Part shown: piece by piece, positions 24,041 to 35,620 of the stretch
Layout of the letters: each line of letters starts with the position of its first letter
Numbering within the stretch: position 1 is the stretch's first letter
NCBI GenBank assembly: GCA_028583605.1
Contig: CM053332.1
Coordinates: 25,508,566 to 25,572,565, forward strand
Direction: 5' to 3'
Source of the DNA: Dastarcus helophoroides
Lineage: Eukaryota > Arthropoda > Insecta > Coleoptera > Bothrideridae
DNA length: 64,000 nt
Notes under the pieces: generated by a model
Seen by the model: only the letters and a program-made list of their open reading frames with translations
Told to the model about the DNA's origin: nothing
The model's database searches: none
Translations under genes and position numbers: made by a program

Positions 24041-25396
24041 TGAATATTAACCAGAATTCGCTTCGAATATTTCAATTCAAATTTTCTCGAAAAATTGATT
24101 TTTATTACAAAAATCCCAATATTTCAATTTTTTTAAACAGTTCGTTTTTTTTATTTCGGTTTTTTCAAAATTTCACTCTTTTTCAGCAAACTTTCGACTC
24201 GTTTTTAAAAAATTGGTGTTGATGTTTGAATTTTCTTTGAAAATTTTGAGTCTTTTCTAAAAAATTATTTTCACAGAAGTTGATGTTCTTTCGTAAAATT
24301 TCGATTGATCTTTAAACATTTTTTTAATGAAAATTTCAATCTTAGAAGTTCAATTTGTTCTAAAGAATCATTTTTATAGAAATTGGTTTTCCCAGAAATT
24401 CATCATTTTTTTTCAATATTTTCCAAAGTTTGCAATATCGAAATGCATTTGATTTTTCCAAATTTCAAAAAAAAGTTTTTGTTATAAAGTTATTTATCAT
24501 TTTTTTTACCTTTAATATCAAAATTTCGAATTTTTTCAAATTTTGAATTTGAATTAGATTTTTTGTTGAATGTGAACTATGTTAATACTTTTATTTATTT
24601 TGTCAAAATTCAAAGTTTAAAATCTTGGTATTTACTTCAAGCGCACACATATTTTTTTCAAACTTCGATTCTAGAAACCTAGAAATTTCGCCAAAGTTTT
24701 AGTGAAAAACAGATGAATTAAATTTTGAGTTTATTGAATTTGGAATTTTAATTTGAAACATCTAGGAAAGTCTCTAATTAAAATGACAAACTCGTTCTAG
24801 AAAAAGTTTAATTATGACCGTGTTTATAAATTTAATATGAAATAATATGAAATAATCAGAAAAATAATCAGAATTCATTCTTAAACATTTCTGAAAGTGT
24901 TAACTTTTTTAAAAAATTTTGAATTTCCAAACAAAAAGTAGGATGTTAATTTTTAACAAAGTTACCTCTTAGAATTCGAAATTTTTAGTTTTTTAAATTC
25001 GAAATTTTAAAAATAAGTTGACTTTTAGACAGAAGAGAAAAGAAGAGAGAAGAAGAGAGAAAAGAGGAGAAGTTTAAAAAAAAAGGTTTGAAGTCAAAAT
25101 GTTCTAAAAAAAATCTCTAATTTACAGAAGATAAAATCTATTAATAAAAACTAATAACACTCAACATTTTGTCTTGAAACAAAACTCAAAAAAATAAACG
25201 TTGATATTTCCTGAAACTTTACTGTTTTCTCAAAATGGTCAGCGGATTTTTTGATATTAAACGTCTAAAAATAAAGTCAAAATATTGTGAAGAGGTCTGA
25301 ATTTCGAACCAGTGCTAATTTTTTTATTCAAAATTTCGACTTTAATCGTCGTGAAAAGGTGTAAATATTTTATAAATCAATTTTTTCTAAAAATAT
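24040..25396. repeat. AT-rich TTCGA-type filler
   Basis: Low-complexity AT-rich DNA with scattered AAATTTCGA/TTTCAAAATT words, like the interior of the hAT-type elements at 41,113 and 61,307 but without clear periodicity. A purine tract of GAAGAGA units lies at 25,029-25,070. Open frames are rich in Phe/Lys/Asn/Leu only because of base composition. Confidence 0.55.
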
Positions 25397-25768
25397 TGTT
25401 ACGGGCTTATCGGTTTGATTGATTACACTTATCGAATAAGACCCACTTTATTACTGAATCTTGGATCACCACAACTTGGATCACCACAATTGATAATTAA
25501 CTCACTTATTATTGACTTCTACTAACTCACTAATTACACTGACTCTAACTGACTGACTCAAGGGGAAGCTGACCGCCTTTGATAGTTTTGGCTCCCGGCT
25601 TCTAGAACTTTTCGGCAGATAAGGCTTATCGTTTGCCAAAATTTCTGGAACGCTTTGTTTCGTTATCGCGTCAGCTTTCCCCTTATCAGATCCTTCTAGA
25701 AACTTTTTTTATTTACTAAATTCTACAATTCTATTCTAAATCCTATTTCATCTATTTATTGCGTTACA
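25397..25768 (-). mobile_element. Solo LTR (372 bp) with perfect ATAT duplication
   Basis: On the - strand it begins TGTAACGCAATAAATAG and ends GGGCCCGTAACA-like (forward TGTTACGGGCTTATCGG). ATAT flanks both ends (25,393-25,396 and 25,769-25,772). It carries the same AATAAAGTGGG poly(A) block as the LTR at 23,076, but the TATA box region reads CTATCAAAGG, so the promoter is damaged. The sequence just inside shows no tRNA primer-binding site, supporting a solo LTR rather than one end of a provirus. Confidence 0.85.
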
Positions 25769-26787
25769 ATATGAATTTAAAGTTGAACTGTCGTGATTAA
25801 AAGTAAAAAATTTCTTAATTAAAGTTGAAATTTAATAACTAAGACATTTCAATATTTTTTTGGAATGTTTTTTTAATTTTATTTAACATTTCTTCGGCCC
25901 AGTTTGGAAATATTTAAATTTTCATTTTATTAGTCGCAAGGCTTTTTCAGTTTGACCTTTCTTTCGGATTTTAATTAATTTTCCAAACGCTGCATTTTTG
26001 GAAAATCTTTACCCATAATTTCGATCTTTTCTCCAAATTGTTATACCGTTTCCAAAATTTTGATTTTTGTCTGTAAATTTAATGATGTTGGAAAACTGAC
26101 TTTTAAAAACTTATATTCTGTTTTTTTAAATATTCACATTGGTCCAATTTTTGAGAATTTCTCAAAATTTTAATTTTTTTGAAAACTGAGATTTTTTTTA
26201 AAATTTCGACTTTTATGTAGTAAACTGAACTTTTAATTAAGAAATTAGATTTTCCTTTAATTTTTGTTTTTTGAAAAATTAAGTTTTTCTCAAAATTTGG
26301 ACATTTTTAATATTTTCGAACCCTTTTCAGAATTTAGACTTTTTTTGAAAATTTCGACCTTTTATCATCAAAATTTCGACTTTTTCTTGAAGCTGTAACT
26401 TTTACAAAATTTGTTTCATTTAAAAAAATTTCTTCTTTTTTCAAAATTTTGATTTTTTGTAAAAAATTTGACAACACAAAGATTTTTCTCAAAACTTCAA
26501 TTTTTTTTTAAATTTTGGATTTTTTATAATACGATTATGTTGAAATATTTTTTTAAAAAACCTTTACCTTTTTTTTTTGAAAATGTTCACTTTAGCTCAA
26601 ACTTTTTACTATTTCTCGAAGTGTTAACTTCTTTTTTTGATAATTCCGACTTTTTTCCAAAATTTTTCACTTTTTTTAAAATTGTAACGGTTTGAAATAT
26701 TTTAATTTTTCAGGATTTTAGTTTTTTTTGAAAATGTTTACCTTTCATTATCAAATTTTCATTATCAAATTTTTTCGAAGTTAAATA
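25769..26787. repeat. AT-rich TTTCGACTTTT filler
   Basis: Continuation of the low-complexity filler interrupted by the solo LTR. Repeated AAATTTCGACTTTT and AAAATTTTGATTTTT words occur without a stable period. No gene. Confidence 0.55.
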
Positions 26788-27011
26788 CAGCTTGAAACAC
26801 AGAACTTGTCCCCTGAAACCAAGAAAGAATAAAAAACACAACAAAGGTTACTCTAACGCGTTTCGACAGCCAAACTGTCATCTTCAGAGAGAAACTGGCT
26901 GTCGAAACGCGTTAGAGCAACCTTTGTTGTGTTTTTTAATCTTTCTTGGTTTCAGGGGACAAGTTCTGTAGTTCAATTTTTGAAGATAACCAAAGACCAG
27001 TGCGTTTCATC
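26788..27011. mobile_element. Inverted pair of hammerhead-bearing repeat ends
   Basis: The left half (- strand sense) runs from GAAACACAGAACTTGTCCCC to GAGAGAAACTGG. The right half (+ strand) repeats GGCTGTCGAAACGCGTTAG, a GTTGTGTTTTTTAATCTTTC segment and GGACAAGTTCTG, ending near GATAACCAAAGACCAGTGCG. The two halves meet at about 26,896, giving a ~100-bp-arm fold-back. This repeat recurs at 27,943, 39,957, 53,580, 58,425 and 59,918. Confidence 0.8.
26849..26896 (-). ncRNA. Hammerhead ribozyme-like motif
   Basis: On the - strand: CTGAAGA, an unpaired T, a GACAG/CTGTC stem II, GAAA, then CGCGTTAGAG. All core positions of the hammerhead (CUGANGA, GAAA, and U before the cleavage position) are present, and stem I can form between CTCT and AGAG. 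Stem III is only ACG/CGU with no loop. Identified by motif and hand pairing only. Confidence 0.6.
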
Positions 27012-27942
27012 AAACTTCGACTTTTTTCTTAAATTTCGACCTTTTTTCTCAAAATTTCGACTTTTTTCTCAAAATTTTGATCTTTCTCTCAAGTTTTGAT
27101 TTTTTCTCGAAATTTCGATCTTTTTCTCGAAATTTCGTTTTTTTTTCTTTCTCAAATTTCGACTTTTTTCTCGAAATTTTGACCTTAATATCGAGATTTC
27201 GACTTAAACTTCAAAATTTCGACTTTTTTTCTTAGATTTCTACTTTTTTCTCGAAATTTTGACCTTAATATCGAAATTTCGACTCTTTTCGCAAATTTAT
27301 TTCGACCTTTTTTTCCGAAATTTTGTCTTTTTTGCAAATTTCTACTTTTTGTCTTGAAATTTCGACTTTTCTCTCGAAATTTCGACTTTTTTCTCGAAAT
27401 TTTGAACTTTTTCTTAAATTTCGATCTTTTTTGATCTTAATATAGAAATTTCGACATTTTTCTCAAGATTTCAACTTTAAATCCAAAATTTCGACTTTAA
27501 ATCCAAAATTTCGACTTTTTTTCTCAAATTTCGACTTTTTTTTCGAAATGTTGACCTTAGTATCGAAATTTCGACTTTTTTCGCAAATTTATTTCGACTT
27601 TTTTTTCGAAATTTTGCGTTTTTTGCAAATTTCGACTTTTTTTCTTGAAATTTCGACTTTTCTCTCGAAATTTCGACTTTTCTCGAAATTTCGACTTTTT
27701 TCTTAAATTTTGATCTTTTTTCTCAAAATTTCGATTTTTTTTCTCGAAATTTTGACCTTCCTCTGAAATTTCGATTTTTTCTTAAAATTTCGATGTTTTT
27801 CTTCTCAAATTTCGACTTTTTTCTCGAAATTTTGACTTTAATATCGAAATTTCGACTTTAAACTCAAAATTTTGACTTTTTTTCTTAGATTTCTTCTTTT
27901 TTTCTCGAAATTTTGACCTTAGTATCGAAATTTCGACTTTAG
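27012..27942. repeat. TTTCGACTTTTTTCTCAAA minisatellite
   Basis: Dense imperfect repeats of AAATTTCGACTTTTTTCTC (about 19-20 bp) with variants CTTGAAATTTCG and GACCTTAATATCGA. The same motif fills 62,400-63,640 inside the hAT-type element, so this may be the core of another, eroded copy. Confidence 0.8.
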
Positions 27943-28132
27943 AACAACCTTTGTTGTGTTTTTTAATCTTTCTTGGTGAAACAGAAAGCAGTTTCTCTCT
28001 GAAGATGACAGCTTGGCTGTCGAAACGCGTTAGCCAGTAACCTTTGTTGTGTTTTTTAATCTTTCTTGATCTCAGGGGACAAGTTCTGTGATTCAATTTT
28101 TGAAGATAACCAAGGACCAGTCCGTTCCATCA
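27943..28132 (+). mobile_element. Hammerhead-bearing repeat copy
   Basis: From ACAACCTTTGTTGTGTTTTT through the ribozyme-like motif at 27,989-28,040. A second ACCTTTGTTGTG block and GGGGACAAGTTCTGTG follow, and the copy ends in AAGGACCAGTCCGTTCCATC. The repeated ACCTTTGTTGTG block on either side of the motif shows a partial tandem duplication. Confidence 0.75.
27989..28040 (+). ncRNA. Hammerhead ribozyme-like motif (stem I mutated)
   Basis: CTGAAGA at 27,999-28,005, stem II GACAGC/GCTGTC around TTG, GAAA at 28,022-28,025, then CGCGTTA. Stem I here is weakened (AGCC instead of AGAG opposite CTCT), so activity is doubtful. Confidence 0.55.
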
Positions 28133-29440
28133 AAAATATAGCTTCATTCAAAACTTGAAGTTTTTTCGAAATTTTCATTTTTTTTTATAAAAAAGTTCGA
28201 GTCTTTGTGATAACTTAGAGATTTTTTCAAAATTCGCCCGTTCCAGAAATATTTTAATTTTGCTGAAGAATTTAATTTTCCAAATTGCCAATTTTTAAAT
28301 TTTGAACGAATTCAAGACTTCACTAAATTTTGATTGTAAAACTGTCTAAATTCAAAACAATCTGAAAAAAAAATTACAGCTTCGAGGCTAAAGTCCAATT
28401 TTTAGGAAAAAGTCAAATATAGCGTTAACAAAACCAGATAAAAATCGAAAGCTTAAATTAGACATTTTCTAATATGTCATCGTTTCAAGTTCACCCTCAA
28501 AATTTCGACTTCAATTTTAAGATCCCGGCTTTAAATTGGAACATAAATGTTGTATTTTGACTGAAATTCCCAATTTCTAGGAAAAATTAAAAATAGCGAG
28601 ATTTTATCGCAAATTTTGAGAAAAAAAAGCCAAATCCAGGAATTTTGGGAAGTTTCATGAAGTCGGCATCGTAAAAAATCTTGAAAATTTGAAATTTCGA
28701 GAAAAAAATTGGCATATTTAAATTAAAGTGAAATTTGAAGGAAAAAATTCAAGAAAATTCGAAATTTATATTAATCACTTCAAAAATTAGAGATACCAGA
28801 TTATAAAAGGGAAAATCCAAGTTTGAGAAAAAAAAAACAAATTTTGAGTGTTCTGAAGAAAAAGTTGGAATTTAACAGAAAAATTCGAATTTTCGAAATT
28901 CGAAATTTATATTAATCACTTCAAAAATTAGAGATATCAGATTATAAAAGGGAAAATCCAAGTTTGAGAAAAAAAAAACAAATTTTGAGTGTTCTGAAGA
29001 AAAAGTTGGAATTTAACAGAAAAATTCGAATTTGCAAATAAAATTGCCAGGAAACTGGGCTTCAATGAAAAATACTTCACTGCTTGAGTTCATATTTACA
29101 ATAGCACATAACATTTTTATTTTTAACTCGAAATTTTAGGAAAAGAAATATTTCCAGAAAAAGGTCAAAATTTCCAAAATAGTCGAAAATGCTGAAAAAG
29201 GATCAAGTGATACAACTTAAAATTCAATTTGGCTTAAAATTTTGAGAACAAAATTAACATTTTCTTAGAAAGAGTGGAAATTGTAAATTTCTAATGGAAC
29301 TTTCAAAAAAATGTTCTTTAAAATAAACTCGTAATTTTAAGTTGAATGGATTTGTGTCAAATTTTGAAAAGGAAATTTCTAAAAGAATCCCAAACTTTAG
29401 GGTAAAGTAAAAATTATTTTAAGAACATATAAATTCAACG
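28133..29440. repeat. AT-rich filler with a 141-bp tandem duplication
   Basis: Low-complexity sequence. At about 28,756-28,896 and 28,897-29,035 there is a near-exact direct duplication with 141-bp period (landmark GAAATTTATATTAATCACTT at 28,761 and 28,902). No gene. Confidence 0.75.
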
Positions 29441-29545
29441 AACCGAAATAAACCGTTATTTTTTCCGGTCCTGTTTCGGTTTTCGTTCCTTCAAAAATAA
29501 CGATTTTTTTTCGGTTTCCGGTTTTCGGTTCAGTTGGAAGCCCTG
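29440..29545. mobile_element. Probable hAT end fragment (CGGTTTTCGGTT type)
   Basis: Repeated CCGGTTTTCGGTT-like words end at GTTGGAAGCCCTG (29,533-29,545). Read inward, the terminus is CAGGGCTTCCAAC, which resembles terminal repeats of hAT-type elements. The partner end is not visible in the window, so this is a truncated remnant. Confidence 0.45.
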
Positions 29546-30060
29546 ATTAAAATATTAAAAAAAAGGAACCTATTCTCAATTTTGACTTTTATATCAATTT
29601 TGTTCGAACACTTGTTTTTTTATAAAAAATGTTTAATAAATATTTGAAATGTTTAAATAATAATTGCTTTTGGAACGAGGTTAAATCTAATATGAACCAA
29701 AATTTGTTCTTAAAAATTTACTACTATAAGATGAAAATTATTATCTATTTTTTTACACTTTTTCCTGATGTTGTTACAAATTTTTCCCCACGGATTGGGA
29801 GGTTTTTTTTTCATAAAAAAAGGGAACAAATTTAAAAAAAATCAAAAATGTGTTAAAGCAATCGATTTTAAAAAAATCGATGTTTTATAAAATCTTAAAA
29901 AATATGATATGCTAGGAAAACCCAAAAATTTCTATAAACATGATTTTTTCAAAGAAATTGAATTTCTAAGATTGAAATTTTTATTAAAACAATGTTTAAA
30001 GAGCAATCGAAATTTTGCCAAAATACACCAACTTCTGGGAAATAATTTTTTAGAAAAAAA
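29546..30060. other. AT-rich non-coding segment
   Basis: AT-rich sequence with no repeat of note. The open frames at 29,629-29,835 (low complexity) and 29,909-30,268 (overlapping the mariner relic in antisense) are not considered genes. Confidence 0.5.
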
Positions 30061-30074
30061 ATTTACCAGTCAAT

Positions 30075-30558
30075 TGCTAACAAATGTCGCATCATCTTGG
30101 AATCCCTCACCTTCTAGAGCTTCTTTCAGTGACCCAAATTGCTTGGTGCTAAGTCGGGACTATAAGGAGGGTGCCCTGATGTTGCCCAATGCATTTCCTC
30201 TAATTTTTGATGTGTCAGATTGTCGTGAAGCAAAATCACATTTCTGGCCAAAAATTCGCACAGATTGATCACCCCTAAAACTTATTGTTATTTGAGCTGC
30301 AATCAACAGTTAAAGGGCGATCACTTTCCAAAAGAAGTGTTAATCTTGTCCACAGTCACACTGGTCTGAGGACGACAGGCCTGGGGTTCATTTTGTCCTT
30401 TTTTTGTGCCTTTCATACCCTCGAGTTGTCTTCAAATATGTATCCCCAAACTGTGCTTGTAGTCCATGAAGAATTTCGGTGGGCTTTACACCTTCAACGG
30501 CAAGCAATTTAATAATAAAGCGCTGCGCAACGTGCGGATGAACCTCTTGCTCATTCAT
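30075..30558 (-). pseudogene. Mariner-family transposase relic
   Basis: A broken transposase of the Tc1/mariner superfamily, which would cut and paste the element at TA sites. Reading on the - strand from an ATG at 30,558, the first ~57 codons encode a helix-turn-helix-like mariner N-terminus (FIIKLLAVEGVKPTEILHGL, then QAQFGDTYLK) ending at a stop near 30,388. A shifted frame then gives LLESDRPLTV (about 30,305-30,345). After a gap come LHDN (30,219-30,230) and HPPYSPDLAPS (30,141-30,173), the second and third catalytic blocks of mariner transposases. Only 22 residues separate those two Asp residues instead of the usual 34, so ~11 codons are missing in frame. The first catalytic Asp block and most of the middle are deleted. 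Clearly non-functional. Its terminal repeats were not confidently found; GGGGATATTACGCG near 30,610-30,625 may be close to one end. Confidence 0.88.
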
Positions 30559-30639
30559 TGTATTTACAGCTGACGAATGGCGAGAGCGGAATTCGCCTGA
30601 GCGCGGGAATTCGCGTAATATCCCCACCTGACATGTCTA

Positions 30640-31587
30640 AGAGTATGCGCACACTCCCGACGCCCCCATAGCGACATGATAGAAATTCCAATTCATATTT
30701 GATTTACCTCGTAAATAAGAAATTAGTAAAATGAAAATGACTGATACATCAAATCTTGGAGATTAGAATCTTTAAACGTTTGTTCGTGAGCTTCGTTCCA
30801 CACAACCGAATTCGAATTCTTTCCCAACTACAGAGATATCACAATAAATAGATACCGATTAGTGTAATTAATCAAAAAGAGATTTATTGTTTGTCTAAAG
30901 AATTTGATTTATTTGAAACAAATGAAATTTATGAATAGACGTTTTTTGTTTCTTTGTCACGTCGGCATCCATTAAACCTGGCGCTAGCCGTCACCGTGAT
31001 TGATTATCTTTTTGTTTAAAGAATTTCAATACTTCATAATCCACATTTTAGTCATTTCCGCGTCCCCAACCACCTCACTGTATAACATTTCGAAGGATTT
31101 CTTCTGTCTACATCGAATGGTTAATGGCCAAATTTTTGCCACATCTGCATTTAAATGTCGCCTTCGTTTGAATAAAAAACTACTTATATAAACCGAGAGA
31201 AGGAGCACGAATACATTTTCATCAGAGGGCGGCAATTTTCGCCCAGAACTCGGCGAAAATGGAAAAGTCCTTTAGACTGCTTATAAGAAAGTGGGGCCAC
31301 TTGCACGCGCCCGCCGACAGATGAAATGAAATTGCCAGAATATTGGATTACTAAATTTAAATATAAAGTGGAACTTGTAGTAAAATGGCGGATTCGGGAG
31401 CTAAATGGCGAATCTGGAATGCGCTTCGGAGGAAGCTTATGAGCTGAGAAAGCAATAAAGTAAATGGGGACGTTATTAACCCCTATTTCGCCCTCGTAAG
31501 GTAATTCATATGAACATTTATTTTTGATTTTCTTAAAAAAAATAATTACGTAAGAATGCTCTTTAAAATGAAAAACATGTTATTAGT
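30640..31587. other. Low-repeat region, no gene recognised
   Basis: Complex sequence between the mariner relic and the right-hand array. Both strands have short open frames near 31,000-31,235 with no recognisable domain. A TATATAAACCGAGAG stretch at about 31,184-31,198 could be a TATA-type promoter, but nothing downstream supports a gene. Confidence 0.4.
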
Positions 31588-34500
31588 ATTTTCGAATTCA
31601 AATCCCTTTAATTATCTTATAAGATAGAAATAGTTGTTTCACGAAATACTCAAACAGGGGAAAGAACTTCTTATTTTGACCTTCTGTTGCCGTTTACCGT
31701 CCACCGATCGTCTCCTCGAAAGAGACAGTTATCTTAAAAAACTTGCCTACAAATGTTGACTGTTATTTTTTAACAATTTTATTTTAATTTTTCGAATTTA
31801 AATCCAAAATTTTGATTTGTTTCTTAAAAATTCTTTTTTACGTGACTTTTAATCGATTTTTTAATAAAAAAGTAAACATTTTAAGAAATATGGTATGAAA
31901 ATGTTGGGGAAATATAAATATTTCGACTTTTTTTCAGTACCCCTTTTTTTCAAATTATTTGTCAAATCAAACTTTTGTCAACATTGTTGTCGAAATGGTT
32001 TCCAAGATTCATCTTTTATTTCTACAAATTTCGATTACTTCATGGGATAAAAGTAGTCGCTGCTTAAGATTCTCAAAAAGGGGAGAGCGAACCTCCTACT
32101 TTGATTATCTGTCGCCATTTACCGTCCACCGATCAACCCCTCGGAGATAGCTGTCCTAAAAAATTTCTTTACAAATTTTGACCTTTACTTTTTAACTGTT
32201 TTACTTCAATTTCTTTAATATAAACCCAAGATTTGTGAATTTCATTTTATATTTCACAGAATTCTTCTAAATTTTTAACTTAAAATTTTGCATCTATGTA
32301 GTATTTACGAATTCAAATCCCTTTAATTATCTTATTAGATAGAAATAGTTGTTCCATGAAATATTTAAACAGGGAAAAGTGAACCTCCTATTTTGACTTT
32401 CTCTTGCCGTTTACCGTCCACCGATCGTCTCCTCGGAAGAGATAGCTATCTTAAAAAAATTGTCTACAAATGTTGACTGTTATTTTTTAACGACTTTATT
32501 TTAATTTTTCGAATTTAAATCCAAAATTTCAATTTGTTTCTCAAAAATTCCCTTTTACGTGACTTTTAGTCGATTTTTTAATAAACAGTAAAATATGGTA
32601 TGAAAATGTTGAAGACATATAAATATTTCGACTTTTTTTCTGTTCCCTTTTTTCGAAATTATTTGCCAAATCAAACTTTTTTCAACATTTCTGTCGAAGT
32701 GGTTTCCAAGATTCATATTTTATTTCTACAAATTTCGATTGTTTTATTGGACAGAAATAGTCATTGCATAAGATTCTCAAAGAGTATCTGTTGCCGTTTA
32801 CCGTTCACCGATCGACCCTTCGGTCGTAGGCTGTCCTAAGAAATTTCTCTAAAAACTTTTTACTTTTTAAAAATTTTGCCTAAATTTTTCGAATTTTTAA
32901 CAAAATTTGTGGATCTTAATTTATATTTTATGTAATTCTTCTAAATTTTAAACTTTTTATTTTAACTACACGTTATTTTCGAGTTTAATTATCCTATTAA
33001 ATATAGAAGTAGCTATAAAATTCTCAAACAGGAAAGAATGAACCTCCTATTTGTCCTTCTGTTGCCGCTTACCGTCCAAAGATTGTTCCCTCGGAGGAGA
33101 TAGCTATCTTACAAAAATTGTCGACAAATGTTGACTTACTTTTCGACAATTTTATTTTAATTTTTCGAATTTAAATCCAAAACTTCTATTTGTTCCTAAA
33201 CAATTCTCTTTTACTTGACTTTTAGTCGATTTTTTAATAAAAAAAGTAAACATTTCGAGAAATATAGTAAGAACATGTTGGGGAAATATGAATATTTCGA
33301 TTTTTTTTTCAGTTCCCCTTTTTTTCGAAATTATTTGCCAAATTGAACCTTTTTAAACATATTTGTCGAAAAGGTTTCAAGATTCATCTTTTGTTTCTAA
33401 AAATGTCGATTGTTTTATTGGATAGAAGTAGTTACTGCATAAGATTCTCAAAGAGGGGAGGGCGAACCTCCTACTTCGACCATCTGTTGCCATTTACCGT
33501 CCACCGATCGACCCCTCGGAAATAGCTGTCCTAAAAAATTATTCTACAAATTTTAACCTTTACCTTTTAACTGTTTTACTTCAATTTCTTTCATTTAAAC
33601 TCAAAATTTGTGAAATTCATTTTATATTTCACATAATTCTTCTAAATTTTTAACTTAAATTTTGTCTCCATGTTATTAGTATTTTTGAATTCAAATCCCT
33701 TTAATTATCTTATTAGATAGAAATAGTTGTTCCACGAAATACACAAACAAGATAATGTGAACCGCCTATTTTGACCTCTTATTGCCGTTTACCGTCCACC
33801 GATCATCTCCTAGGCAGAGATAGCTTTCTTAAAAAAGTTGTCTACAAATGTTGACTATTATTTTTTAACAATTTTATTTTAATTTTTCGAATTGGAATCC
33901 AAAATTTTGATTTGTTTCTCAAAAATCCCATTTTACTTGAGTTTGAGTCGATTCTTTAATAACAAAAATAAACATTTCGAGAAATATAGCATGAAAACGT
34001 TGTGGACAATATTTTTTGAAGATTTTGACTTTTTTTCAGTTTCCCCCTTTTTCGAAATTATTTGCGAAATTGATTTTTTTTTCAAAATTATATTTTTGTG
34101 GAAATGGTTTCCAAGATTCGTTTTTTTTTCAAATTTCGCCAATTTTCTCAAAATATTATCTTGCACTGAACATTTTTTATGTTCTAAGAAATTATTCCTC
34201 AAAATTCGCTTTTTATAGACTATTTTTACCTCAAAATTCAATTTTTTTATCATGTTTCTACAAATTTTGATTTTTTTTATTAGAAAGAAGTAGTCAAGCC
34301 ACAAAATTCCCAAAGAAGGGTAAAAGAACTTCCTTTTTTGACCATCTGTTGTCGTTTACCGTCCACCGATGAACCCCTCGGAGATAGCTGCTCTAAAAGC
34401 TTTCTCTAGAAATTTTGACTTTTACTTTTTAATAATTTTATTCGTTTCTTCTTCCAAATTTGGCCAATTTTCCTAAAACCTTAGTTTTTACTGAATATTT

Positions 34501-35620
34501 TTTATGTTTTAAGAAATGTTTGCTCAAATTTCGCATTCTATAGATATTTCTTTATATCAAAATTTAAGTTTTTCTCATAATTCTACAAATTTCGATTTTT
34601 TTTATTAGACAGAAGTAGTCGCGCCATGAAATTCTCAAAGAGGGGAGAGAGAACCTCCTATTTTGACCATCTGTCGCCATTTACCGTCCACCGATCGAGC
34701 CCTCGGAGATAGCTGTCCTAAAAAATTATTTTACAAATTTTAACCTTTACCCTTTAACTGTTTTACTTCAATTTGTTTAATTTAAACTCAAAATTTGTGA
34801 AATTTATTTTATACTTCACATAATTCCTCTAAATTTTTAACTTAAACTTTTGCCTCCATGTTACTAGTATTTTCCGATTCAAATCCCTTTAGTTATCTTA
34901 TTAGATAGAAATAGTTGTTCCAAGAAATACTCAAACAGGGGAAAGTGAACCTCCTATTTTGACCTTCTGTTGCCGTTTACCGTCCACCAATTGTCTCCTC
35001 AGAAGAGATAGCTATCTTAAAAAATTTGTCTACAAATGTTAGCTGTTATTTTTTAATAATTTTATTTTAATTTTCCGAATTTAAATCCAAAATTTTGATT
35101 TGTTTCTCAAAAATTCCGTCTTACTTGTCTCAAAATTATGTATTTGTCGAAATAGTTTCCAAGATTCGTCTTTTTGCAAATTTTGCCAATTTTTTAAAAA
35201 TATTACCTTGCACTGAACATATTTTTTGTTCTAAGAAATTCTTCCTCAAAATTCCCTTTTCATAGACTTTTTTTACCTCAAAATTCAATTTTTTTATCAT
35301 GTTTCTACAAATTTTGATTTTTTTATTAGATAGAAGTAGTCGCGCCACAAAATTCCCAAAGAAGGGTAAGAGAACTGCCTTTTTTGACCATCTGTTGTCG
35401 TTTACCGTCCACCGATGAACCCTTCGGAGATAGCTGCTCTAAAAACTTTCTCTACAGATTTTTACTTTTACTTTTTATTAATTTTACTCGTTTCTTCTTC
35501 CAAATTTCGCCGATTTTTTAAAATATTAGTTTTTACTGAATATTCTTTATGTTTTAAGAATTTTTTCCTCAAATTTCGCATTCTATAAATATTTTTATAA
35601 AATTTATATAAAATCTCCTA
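31588..35620 (-). repeat. Satellite array, reverse orientation
   Basis: The same satellite core appears as its reverse complement (CGTTTACCGTCCACCGATC) near 31,700, 32,130, 32,425, 32,805, 33,075, 33,505, 33,797, 34,365, 34,690, 34,985 and 35,410. Long spacer segments match 15,350-20,590 in inverted order, for example the AAATTGAATTTTGAGGTAAA block at 15,840 and its complement near 34,240. This supports an old inverted duplication of part of the array. Open frames here, including the 126-codon frame at 33,933-34,313, are AT-rich spacer and not genes. Confidence 0.88.

Noticed and set aside
29909..30268. 119-codon frame on the + strand
   Set aside because: Its second half is antisense to the mariner relic's catalytic blocks and its first half is AT-rich filler.
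31184..31260. TATA-type promoter (TATATAAACCGAGAG) with a start-like region
   Set aside because: A TATA-like word is expected by chance in AT-rich DNA and no gene or open frame follows.
33933..34313. 126-codon Lys-rich frame on the - strand
   Set aside because: Lies in satellite spacer; the homologous + strand copy at 15,831-16,013 is cut by stops and other copies are frameshifted.
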